A stretch of 64,000 bases of DNA, taken from positions 1 through 64,000 of the forward strand of contig JAIVFJ010000327.1 of the NCBI GenBank assembly GCA_025765615.1. The letters run 5' to 3'. The first letter of the stretch is position 1; each line of letters starts with the position of its first letter. The DNA is from Zopfochytrium polystomum. Its lineage: Eukaryota; Chytridiomycota; Chytridiomycetes; Chytridiales; Chytridiaceae. Shown piece after piece: positions 22,100 to 32,690 of the stretch. The position numbers were made by a program, and so were the translations under genes. Below the pieces are notes generated by a model, which did no database searches, had not been told where the DNA came from, and saw only the letters and a list, made by a program, of their open reading frames with translations.

Positions 22100-23630
22100 C
22101 GTCGCCTGCATCGCAACATTGCAAGGCTGGCCGCCTCGACGACGCCATCGGCTGCTACTCAGCCGCCGCCGCCGTTCCCGCCCGCCCAGACAACCACCTC
22201 CCCTACGGTAACAGGTCGGCTTTGAAGACGGACGCTTCGAGGACGCCTTCTGCGACTGCATCGACCATCGCGCCGGGTGCAGTAGCAGCGCCGACACTGA
22301 CGCCTTTTGGCAAAGAGCACAGCGCGGCTGGTCAACATAGCGTGCCTGCTAGGCCGACCCTCCGCGCTCGTCGCCGACGCCGCCGTTGCCCTGCTGCTCT
22401 CGCTGCTTTCAGACGCGCAGCAGCGCCTGCTTGCTGCGGCGGCGACGGACCGCTGGTGGGGAGCGGGGCGTCGCTGGCTGTCAACGCGCTGACCCGGTCG
22501 ATCCTTGACTTCCGATTGTCGTTCGAGTACTACCCGATCGGGTAAGAGCGACCAGTCCATCGGAGGCACAGCTTTGTGACGCTTGTGAACTACTATCGCC
22601 GCCGCAAGAGCGACCCGTCCATCGACGTCCAACTTCACATCACAATGAGCGACGTGAACCCCACCGTTTTGGCCCGCCTCGTCATCACTTTCCTCGATTT
22701 TGGACAGACTCGCCTGATTCGGCAATTCCGAACTGCAGAGCCCGCACTTTCTGTTCTGCCGCGCGTCACTGACCTACCTGCTAACCCTTCCGTCGCCATG
22801 CTGCCCGCCTTTTTTGACTACCGCAGGGAGACCCTTCGCTCTTGCATCAGGACCGGCGAGTGGATCGCCTTGGTGCCTTTTCTGTGTTTTGCTGATTCCG
22901 CGTCTCTCGAAGCAGTCAAGGCCGTGTTCAAGCTGTGGAACTGACCGCATTGACAGCATTCCCCTCACGACAATTTTGAGCTGGCACACGCCCAGCGGCG
23001 CAGACCTCTCCCAACTTGGGAGCAAGCAACATCTGGTGGAAATGTTGGACGGCCTCCTCAGCACCATGCCGCGCTCCAAGCTTATCAAGCAGGCATCCTC
23101 TCTATCGACGAGCAGAGGGAAATTCGTTTCTTGGAGGGCGCAACTGTGGTGGATCACGTCAAAGGTTTCGTTCGAGGCCGAGTACGCCATTACAGCCGAG
23201 CCCAAGCTGCTGGACTGGCTGTGGCGGCTGTGCGCCTCCATCTGCTACCCTGGCAAAGCGCTGACATCTCGCAGAAAGCCCACACTGAGTTTTCCCCGTC
23301 GACCACGAGCTCTTTCTTCGTCGTCCTTGAGTACCTCCTCGCCCACGTGTCCTCCCAACTTCGCGACCACCTCTGCAGGGCGAGCACCGACCGGTGCGTG
23401 CAAGTGTTCTCGGCGACGGTTGCAGCGGCAGGTGCGGTCTCGGAAGCTTGGCGCGGCGTCAGGGTTCAACGACGAACAAGGGTTTGTTTTGCGGCGTCGC
23501 GTGGGTTTTCGTTGGAGATGGCGGCAGAGGGCAAGTGGAAGGTGGCTGTGGCAAAACGACGGACGCGTTGGATGTTTTAACACGCAGTTTGAGACCGTCG
23601 CGGGACGCATCAGGGAGCTGACCGAGTCGT
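22100..23630 (+). pseudogene. TPR plus DUF4470-like gene, decayed
   Basis: The start reads as one TPR unit: KAGRLDDAIGCYSAAAAV, LPYGNRSALK, and in another frame GRFEDAFCDCIDH. After a GC-rich frame-shifted stretch comes RLSFEYYPIG, then in a new frame NYYRRRKSDPSIDVQLHITM and SDVNPTVLARLVITFL. The last agrees with the conserved ND-x-NPxVLARN strand-helix core of DUF4470, a domain found N-terminal to MYND or with TPR in fungi. Further coding-like text continues to about 23630 (EYLLAHVSSQLRDHL). At least four frame changes or stops lie between these parts and no splice sites rescue them. DUF4470 assignment is from motif memory. Confidence 0.45.
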
Positions 23631-24830
23631 AAAGTTTGGGTTTCTTAATTTCCCCGTATTTTCCAATCTATCTCCATCGTTTTACGCATGTGACGAAGAA
23701 AATGGCTTAAAACGCACGAAGGGAGGATGATCGGAGCGCAGACAAACATGTGGCAGCAAAGTGAGCAAGAAATGAGAAAAGGGGAAGAAAAAGCCGAATT
23801 GAACTTGAATGAATGCCACTAATGGAAGAGAGAGAGAAGAGGGAGAGGCGAGAGAGAGAGAGAGAGACGGAGAGAGAGAGAAGGAGCACTGTTGCGCAAG
23901 GTCGGGTTCCCCCATGGGCCACACAAATGCTGCAATAGGCGACGGTGGTCGTTCGCCAGGTCGTTCGCCAGGTCGTTTCTGGTTCCGTCTCAAGTGAACG
24001 GGTTTTGAGCGAGATGCGAATGGGGTGCCAACGCGGACTCGTTTCCGCCATCAACATTCCAGCTCTGCTGTCGTGACAGACGACAGTTTCGCCCAGCCCT
24101 CGATGCGACACGTTGCTGTGGCCATCACGGCTTGCCCGTCGATGGCCATACCTTGAGGTAGCCCAGCTCCACATCGAGCTCGACCGCGTGCTGCTGGAAG
24201 AAGGTGCTCTCGTCTACGCCCTCCGCTGCCGCGGTGCGCAGGACGGCGCCGCGCGCGGCCGACGTCCTTCCACCATTGCGGCACGGCGAGGTCGCCCTTA
24301 GCGCTCGTCGGCGTCGAGCAAGCGAACTGCGCCTGCGGCTGGGCGCCGACGGCGCCAATTATGGAGTCGTCCTTGGTAACATGTGACCGTCGTGGAGCGG
24401 CGCTGACCAGCGCAGTGGCAGTGACGGGGGCAGCGGCGGCGGCGACCGGGCGATACGCTTGCCTGTCCCACCGCACAAAACACTTGGCCCGCCGCCCGCC
24501 CCGGTCGGAAAAAGGGATCGCGACTTCTTCTTCTCCTTCGAAGGACGGCGCGCTGCTCCACCCTCGCTATTCGTCGCTTTTTTTTGTTGTTGTTGTTTTT
24601 GTTTTTGTTTGCGACCAACACCAAGTCCCGCCAGTTAGCGAGCGGAGGGGCCGCGAAACGAAAAACCTGGTCGGCGGCGGCGGCTGCGCTTCTCCTTCAC
24701 ACACACGGTGGGGGGGGGATGGCGATCTCGATGATCCGCAACAGTAGGTCGTGTTGATTGATTGATTGATTCCTCCCACTCTACCCATCACCCACCACAC
24801 ACACGATGGTCACATCGCATCGCTGCAACG
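23631..24830. other. No confident gene; (GA)n microsatellite
   Basis: A GA-rich microsatellite lies at about 23826-23886. Minus-strand frames near 24360-24130 include FFQQHAVELDVELGYLKVW, protein-like but unrecognised. A GTT/GTTTTT run lies at 24575-24610 and a TTGA tandem at 24755-24768. Confidence 0.4.
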
Positions 24831-24833
24831 ATA

Positions 24834-26238
24834 ATGAAATTAACCCCCTCGTCCTTCCTTCACCTACCAATACCCCCCGCTACTTCGATCGACCCCCCCT
24901 TTCCCCTCTCCACCCGAACTGTTACAACGCAAACGCAAATCCGACTATAGTCCATGGACGACTTGGTTCGCGTGAACAAGGAGTACAACTCCGACTTTGA
25001 CTGCAGCTCCCTCTCTGCGGGCGAAGTGCTCTGCTTGGACGAAAGCGACTCGACAGCGGGCAGCCCGTCCACCTCCTCCTCGGACCCGTCCGACCCCAAC
25101 TCGGGCAGCTCGTCCGGCGGCTCGTCGGGCGGCTCGTCGTCGTCCTCGTCCAACTCGACGTCCTCGACCGCCGCCACCACCGTCGGCTGCCAGTCGTACA
25201 CCGTCCCCACCGACGTCGCAAACTGCACAGCCGTCGCCGCCAGCTTCGTGTGCAACATCGCCTTCACGCCCTCGGCGAACCAAATGTACCAGTTCGTGCG
25301 CGCCAACCCGTCCATCAACTGCATGAACCCGCCCATTCCGTCCGGCACCCAGGTCTGCATCAACTACGTCTTTGCCACCAGCTCCGCGACCAACAAGCCC
25401 ACTTCCACATTTCGCAAAACGATCTGTACAACATCAACAAACGCATGACGTGCATCGGTCTCGGGTCGTACGCCGGTCGCCGCTGCGTCTGCACCGCCAA
25501 CGTCAAGCCGTCGTCAGGCAACTCGACAAGCACGGCCGGTGGCTCGTCCGCCTCGGCGTCGGCGTCGGCTTCCGCCTCGGCTGGAGCGTCGACGGCAGGC
25601 GAAACGACCTCGGCGACCCAGGCGGACCCGACGACGTCCTCGACCGCGGAGCAGGCGGCGCTGACGCCGACGACGCCGACGCAGCAGCCCGTCACCAGCA
25701 ACAGCTGCAACTCGTGCAGCCTGTCGACGAGCGGCTACGGCGATGACTACGCTGGCGCGCACAACGCGATCCGAGGCGCCTACGGGCTCGGCGTGCTTCG
25801 AGGCGTGGGTGAATCAGGCCATCTACCAGTACAACAGCGGCAGCCGCGACTGCGGTAACAATGGCCACGACGGCTCCGCGGCCGCCAACGGCATGGGCGA
25901 AAACTTTTGGGTCGGCATGGGCCAGGACTCGGCGTACCTGAACGGCGTCAGCATGGCCGCCGCCGTCGACTCGTGGAACCAGGAGGCCGGAAACTACTTT
26001 GCCTGGTCCGGCCGCAGATCCAACCCCAACGAACGCCTGGGCCTACGCCACGTCCATCGGCCAGGAGGTCGGCCACTTTACCCAGATCGTGTGGAGCTCG
26101 ACCACCCGCGTCGGCTGCGCACGCCGACTCTGCATGTCGTCAGGCCAGTTCCCGTACGGCGTCGTGATCAGGTGCCGGTACCAGGCTATCGGCAACCTGT
26201 TTGGGTCCAGCGGTCTCGAGAACCCGTTCTACTCGTGA
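24834..26238 (+). pseudogene. LysM-CAP (SCP/PR-1) secreted protein gene with frameshifts
   Basis: Reading order: LysM C-terminal half (DDLVRVNKEYN to CSSLSAGEVLCL); Ser/Gly linker; second LysM-like module (CQSYTVPTDVANCTAVAAS to NPSINCMNPPIPSGTQVCI); a third remnant (NDLYNINKRMTCIG to GRRCVCT); a Ser/Ala/Thr-rich linker; then a CAP domain. The CAP part has AHNAIRGAYG, GENFWVG, AVDSWNQE and the signature GHFTQIVWSSTTRVGCA. LysM binds chitin or peptidoglycan; CAP proteins are secreted. Frame changes occur near 25400, 25800 and 26030, within domains and without intron signals, so the gene is probably broken. ATG at 24834 is a possible first exon; an acceptor TATAG precedes the first LysM exon. 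Confidence 0.65.
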
Positions 26239-26619
26239 AAAAGAAAACAGAAGAAAACAAAAGGCTTCGCTGGACGGGCGGGGGGTCGGCCGGTCGGTCG
26301 GGTCAGCCCTGTCGTGCGCGATGCGCAAGTGTTTCGGTGACTTTGCCTTCTCTTGGTTGCTTCTACTTCGATTTCTTCTTGTTCCCTCTCACCTCCCTCT
26401 TGATCCCCAACCCCCAGCCTCTGCGATGCTATTCCGGGTCTTTTTCTCTCTGTTTTTTTTTCGTTTCCCCTGCTAATCTTTGAATGCGCTCTCTATTGTT
26501 TGGAAGGAGGGTGCAGGAGGGTAAGGTGTTAGCAAGGGCAAGACAATGGGATGTCAGAACTATGGGTTCCGTTTCCGGGAAGGGGCACTCGCCTCTCCCC
26601 TCTCCAACTTGGGTCCCCC

Positions 26620-26663
<44 letters not shown>

Positions 26664-27358
26664 CGAAAAGCACCTGGTTCACCCACTTGGTTCAGAGTTC
26701 GGCCCCTAAATTGTCAAACCTCACCACACGATTCGACCGTGGGTTTTCAATTGAAAACTCTGCCCCAACTTAGAGGCTTTCAATCTGTGACATGTTCGCC
26801 CATCCACAGAAGCCCTCCCCCCGCCACACCACACTGACACCAGCAACCGCCGCTCTGTCACCTTCGCCCCATCATTTCGACTAATACACAACGTGGATGT
26901 TTGCCTCCACCAGATTCTTCGCACTTCCTTTCGTGTGCAGAGCGGTTGTGCATGTAAGTGGTGTTTGCATGTTCAACGATTCGGTGAAACCACGCCACGA
27001 CAATCACTTCTAAATGGCCTGTTGCAGATCCACCTCCTGCTTCGGGTACGACGGCAGCAGCTGATGATTACCCCCACTGCGACAACGTGCCCTCACTGAC
27101 AGCAACCTCCTTCGAGCATTCAAGCCAATGCGACGCCACTGCAGCTCCCCTTCACAAGGCCGACGCCCCAGCTTCGGCCACTACGGTCGCTTGATCATAG
27201 TGCTGTATGATATTGCATGACAATCTGGAATCCTCCAGATCGCAAACCGCTCGCAATCTGCCCTTACTGCCTCTGCAACAAGAACACATACATCCTCCTT
27301 TTTTTATTGGTGCTGGGTCGTTGTTATGATTGTTTGGTTGAACCCAATACAGAAACTT
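26239..27358. other. No gene; long poly-T tract
   Basis: A run of about 35 T at 26622-26657 dominates. The rest shows no supported frame. The 3-prime flank of the LysM-CAP gene lies at its left end. Confidence 0.5.
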
Positions 27359-29841
27359 TCACCTGAGATTCATACCTCTGTGCGCACCGTCCTGAAATGC
27401 TTTCCCAACCTGCCCGATTCCTTCAACAACTTCGTCAGTTCTGTACATGTCAAATGCGACTGTCGCGCGTTCCAAAAGCATCTCCTCTCTCGATGCAATG
27501 CGTGATACCAAGTTTAAGTAAGCTGATCCACCTTCAACTTCTTGGGGCAAAAGAGACTTCAGCGCAGGCCAAAAATGCTGCCTTCGATGGGAGAAGTATG
27601 AGCAATACTTCCGCAGGTCCGAGTCAGCGAAAAAGAGATCTTCCATATGTCTCCAATAGGTTTCTTCATAATCGGCAGACTGTGGTGAACTTCTAACTCG
27701 TGCGAAAGCATCCTTCAACTCCAACCGTAACGGCAACGACAAATCACAGGTTGCACCTAGTTCTTGGCCTAAGTCAATTTCGCTCGCACTGGCGCCATGG
27801 GCAACGCTCTGATCGGCCGTGCCTGTGTCTAGTTCATCTTCGTCATCACTACTTTCTTCGTGATCCTCAAAGTTCACGTCCTCCAACGGTATGTTGTAGT
27901 CTTCTTTGGTGGACTCAGATATAGTGTTGTACAAGGAAACAAGCCTCCGCAAACTCGACATCTCCTTCTTCAACCCCTTTTTGAGAATGGAAGCTTGTGT
28001 TGTTCCTCCAGTACCTTGTTTCAAATGTTAGTTTGGAAAAATAGTAATGTAATTGTACCTAACACCCTTCCAAGTTTTGCCTCAACCTTTTTGATGTTTG
28101 CTGCCGCTGCTTCGCAAGACTTAATGAGAGATGAAAGCTTTTCGTCCTTCGTTCCAACAGATTTTTTCTGGAATCGCTTTTGCAACTCAGCACGCCGGCA
28201 CGCAACGTTGTTTTCAATGACGCCTTTACGTTTCGAGTTTCTACAGCAAAAAACTTCGTTCTGCAGATTGCGTCATTGTCCTTGGTGCTTGATAGAGCAG
28301 ATGAAAGTTTTTGAAAATACTCTGCTCCTGTTATGGGCAAGCCGTACTGTTGGCCGGTTGTTTTCCCTGCCTTCATATGGCTTGCTGAAAAGAATCCATC
28401 ACCAGCCTTGATTCGTTGTCAGTAACAATACGATATATCATGTTCAAAATGACGTACCAAAACAACGGGACCAAAGGTTGAACAATCCACATTGGCCTCA
28501 TCATTCCACGATCCTCGATACACTCCAAGACATGGACACTCGAACCGTCCGGCTCCCCATTTCTCATAAATATCAGCAGTGACCCGACCGTGGCTTGTGA
28601 GATGATGAATTTGAATGAACTCGTTGCAAGTCGCTGAAAACTGTCGGTACACATCAGGGCTTCTGGAATTTGCACTCCCCGCTTCATTTACGACTAGCGT
28701 ATCATAAATGGCCTGTAAACTGACATTTTCCGCTTTGAGTGCCGCAGCACTCTGGAGAATATCGAACGAAAAGGCGAAGCCTAGGCATTGCAATGAGTTT
28801 GTCCGCATTCAGAGAGCCTGACCTACCTGGAGCAGTGAAAGAGGCTGGCATGAAACCGAGCTTACAAAGCAACACTGCTGGTTTGTGAGTAGGACATGGT
28901 TCGAGTATAACATCCTCCGAGGATTTGTACCCAAACAAACGCACTATAACACCTCCGCTTGACAAGGTGATATTAGCGCAGCATGACACTCGCTTTGGCG
29001 TCGGAAAAGCATTGGATATGGAATGGCTCAGGCTAGCTTCGTGATGTTGAAGAGCGTGTTCACCACAGAAGACGCTCATGGTAGAAAAGGTTTTACATGT
29101 TCCGCACTGGAGAGTAGCTGGGGCTCCACAGCCTGTGAAAGCGCACATACTTGCGTGGACCTCGTCACTGAATTTCCACACAACATATTCATGCAAGAGA
29201 GCGAAGATTTCGTGGTGAAACGATGCGTTTCGGGTGCTGACCCTCTCCCGATGCGTTCTGCTTTTTCGAGGAGGGTGAGAAATCTCAGGCATGGACCCGG
29301 TGATAAACTCTACACCACTAAAGGTCCCTTCTAAAGTCGTGCGCTTTGTTAGAAGTTTAGTTCATATTGTGAGGAGCTTACGTGCAGATTCAGGTTGAGG
29401 GTGCTGATCTGGCGTCTGTTCATTGAGCACTGTGACACAATCATCAGTTGCAGGTGCTCGTTCAGGCTCTTGCGTAGCATCGCAGATCTGATCTGAAGCA
29501 ATACGAGGCACCGACTCCTCACGATTTGCATGCTTCCTCTTTCGTGATGTTTCAGCAGCTTTCGCAAATTCAGCCATCAGCGTTGAGGACTTCTGGTTGA
29601 TGTCTTCATCGGTGAGCATTGGAGGCTTGCGTGGTTGCTTTTGCCCTTTGAAGAAATCACGAAGCTCTTTTCCCTGCACCAGGCGCTTCATACCAGTTTC
29701 CTCCTGGCTGAAAGCACCGTTGACACGTACAGGTAAGAAAGTATGTAGATCATGGGTGGGCATGCTGATGACGGCAGCAGCGGGCTGCTGATCTGACGTC
29801 CGCTCCTTTCGCTTCCTCTGTCTCCTCTGTTGGGGGCACAT
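27359..29841 (-). CDS. CxC2-KDZ-type transposase, at least five exons
   Basis: Minus-strand gene starting at ATG 29841 (MCPQQRRQRKRKERTS). Exon 1 is basic with a donor GTAAGC near 29381. The next exon holds a CxC2-like cluster, CTGCGAP-like text: CAFTGCGAP, CGTCKTF, FCGEHALQHHE. Further on come CPTHKPAVLLCKLGFMPASF and AFSFDILQSAAALKAE, matching the KDZ pattern in which a cysteine-rich module is followed by LL-x-x-GWxPAT and a long helix. Later exons read TDNESRLVMDSFQ, the region of the first catalytic acidic residue, and CRTKFFAVETRN with AGVLSC. The last exon is acidic then helical, ending GKAFQDGAHRGMNLR. It is shorter than typical KDZ proteins and some catalytic residues cannot be confirmed. 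Codon use is neutral, unlike the GC-rich host genes. Confidence 0.6.
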
Positions 29842-29869
29842 TGTTGATTTATTTCCACGTCAAGATTCA

Positions 29870-31881
29870 ACATGACCCTTCTTGAGAAAACCAGCCAACA
29901 GCCCAACATACTTGCGCTGGCAAGGCGGGCAAATTACTGGTCGACTGTATGACTCCTCGCCACAGCAAATTCCATGATGCTGCAGCATATGCCGCCCACA
30001 AAAGGGGCAACGGTGTGCATGGCCAGCGTCTTCATCGCAGTTGTTGCAACCACATTTTTGAATTGTTTGGGCAGATGGAGTACACTTGCAACCGCCTTCA
30101 GGAACGATTTTCCTAGTTTGAACAACCTCTTCTCAAATAGTTCAGTAAATAAGCACGCGATATCAGTTCTTACCCTTAACAAAATTCAGAGCAATGGAGG
30201 GACCATTTGTTTGCAATTGAGTTTGATCCTCCAAGACGTCGCCAACACAGAGCGCTTCCCAAAGATCCATTAGATTGTTGTTACCTTTCAACATTTGCGT
30301 CAAGGTGTTGTTGCAAAAGTGGCAAGTACTAACTGCCAAGTGTCACGCATAAGTTTCCGCTTCGAATTGCAGCATTTAATTCGTCCAACTCAAGCTTCGT
30401 CCACTGCACCCATTTCGCCATATTCATACCGTTTGGGACACCAGAAAAGTGGATACAAGCGGAACCATCCAACAACCCTTTCGTTGGATAAGTCATCAAA
30501 GCTGAAAGATCTGCACGAGCTCGTTCCATGTTAATCTTTCCAAGGACCATATCTTTCACTTCTGTTCTCCTGTGAAAGTTCTTAGAGAATACCTATTTTT
30601 GTGATTTTTCAGGTTTACCATTTATCTACGTTGGACTTTGGCTTTCCGCCTTTTGTGAAGCTAGTGCCATCTTCGCGCCTGTCCTCAGGCTTGTCAGCAT
30701 CCGATTGGTTGACGCTTTGATATGCAGTGAGAAAGTCGTTCCCGAAATGATGGGCTTTTTTCCACTGCTCATACACAGACGCTGCAACTGGCCCTGCTTC
30801 AGTGTAAGTGCACAAAAGGCTTGTTTCACTTCAATACCTCTGGTTGACACGCGGACACCTTTACTCTCTGGTCGTCGGTCAAAGGTGAAAAGAATGGAAT
30901 CCACCTCAAGTAAGTCTACAATTTCGATCATGAAGCGTTCTGGCGGATACTGTGAATTTATGAAGTCTCACCCAGGTTGTCTTGGCCTTTCTCCATCTTA
31001 CTAAACTCTTTTTCTTGGAGCTTCAGCCGTTGTTGGGGGTTAACAATGCGCATCTGCCAGAAGTCAGCTTAAAACAAGCGTCGTAGGGAGTGCTGCTGTG
31101 CTGCGGACCAACCGTGTTGGAATGACGATTCTGCGCTTCTTCAAGATACGTTCTTTTATCATCCTCTGATAGATCAGTCCACTCTTTCAGTCCATCGGAC
31201 AGAATATTCATTACTTCTGGTCCTTGCTTATTCTTCAGCTCTCCAGAGCCTACAACAACGTGAGCATTTGCGCCAGTCATACGAACTTACCTTTAAGTCT
31301 AGCGCCGACTTCCTTTTGGAAAACGTTATACCTGGTTGTCTGGTGGAAGTACTCGATTGTCACGATTTGGAGGCAAGCGATTTGCATTTGCAGGAGCTTG
31401 CTGATCGACGACTTTAGCTTTTTCCGTGCTGTACTGGGGATTCTCGTTTGTTCCAGATTGCACGTTGTCAATGGAGCCAGATCCCATCAAATCCTCGAAA
31501 AAATCGTTGCTGTGCTGAATTCCAGACAATGAAGCTGGTTCACAAGGGTTGCTGACAATCTCGTCCTCATCAGTGGCAGGTTGGGCAGCAACGAGTTCAA
31601 GAGTTCAGCTGGCATTGGACGTCTTCTTCTCGTTCGCCAAAACCGTGGCCCTGTAGTTTGCGATGAACGACTTCGGTGGTGTCAGAAGCAACAAGATAAA
31701 TGACAGTGAGTACCCTTATTTTTTTCTCATCAGCCCCATTAGCCGTCAGAATATCAGTGTAGAATTCAGATTGTTGTGCAGTAAAAGCCTTTGGTGTGAT
31801 TGGTCCTGCCGCTGCAAGACGCTCTAATAAGTGAGCCTTGATGTCTTTGGGCAAGCCATGTTTTCTGGACGTGTCAGTCAT
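29870..31881 (-). CDS. HMG-box protein with C-terminal zinc-binding module, KDZ companion
   Basis: Multi-exon minus-strand gene whose stop codon (29870-29872) is 28 bases upstream of the KDZ start codon. Segments: MTDTSRKHGLPKDIKAHLLE; then an acidic linker (ATDEDEIVSNPCEPASL); then an HMG-box-like domain split by an intron, TRYNVFQKEVGARLKG and EVMNILSDGLKEW with DLSEDDKRTYLEEAQ. Middle exons include VASVYEQWKKAHHFGNDF and GLLDGSACIHFSGV. The C-terminus is cysteine-rich: CGCNNC, CPFCGRHM, CCGEESYSRPVICPPC. An HMG-box with a zinc-ribbon-like end suggests a DNA-binding helper protein. Exact exon borders are uncertain and one frame change near 31600 is unexplained. Confidence 0.5.
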
Positions 31882-31913
31882 TTGCTTGTTGTCCAGCAAC
31901 TACTTGTCAACAC

Positions 31914-32690
31914 TTACCGATGAAGCATCAACGTCGACACGACTGTCATTGGCAAGGTCACCCAGTGGATCAAAACCAGTCTACTACCTGCATAACAGTT
32001 GAGGCATTCCGCCTCTCCCTCTTTCACTACCAATTTGCCCACACAGTCCCCACAGCCACCTGCGTCGACAACCTCCCCGCCCGCCCTCCCCTCCATCGTC
32101 TTCCCATCCCTCTGCCTCCAGGACTCACCCATCAGGGTCCGCTTCGCCCAAAAGTCGTCCGCCCTTCCCCACCATCTTTGACAAAACCTGTTCAAGAAGA
32201 ATGGCCAGAAGATCGTATCCATGACGCTCGGTCCAGTCATGGTGAGAAAATATTGTGCGACCTGGGAGGTGGCGTTCTATGCGGGCGCCGGCAGGCGGCC
32301 ATGGCTGGGAGTCGACCAGCAGCGACCCCGAGCTGCGACAGGTTTGAACAAACAGAGGATCACTAAGACATAACAACCAAATTCTCACTGAGGCAGACTC
32401 AACATCATGATATTCCATCTGCAATTATGTGATCATGCTGGCGCTGGCGACGTCGTGGGTGCCGCAGAGTGGGTTGGTGGTACGAGAGGCGTGGGCGTCG
32501 AGGAGGGCGAGGAGGGCGAGGAGGTCGACGTCGGCGAGGGCGCTGACGAGCTTTGCACGGGGCGTGGTCGGCGACAACGGTTGCAATCTGGACGGAGCGG
32601 ATCCAGAGGCGGTCAGGCGGGTCGACGGTGGGGATGGCAATCGACAGTGTTGCTGTCGCTGTCGCCGTCCCTCTCGATCACATCCTTTCC
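31914..32690 (-). pseudogene. GC-rich coding relic, family unknown
   Basis: Minus-strand fragments in several frames: HDWTERHGYDLLAILLEQVL and KMVGKGGRLLGEADPDG, WPFFLNRFCQRWWGRADDFW, and AKLVSALADVDLLALLALLD upstream. The text is protein-like and the composition matches host genes rather than the adjoining KDZ element. No family is recognised. Confidence 0.25.
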
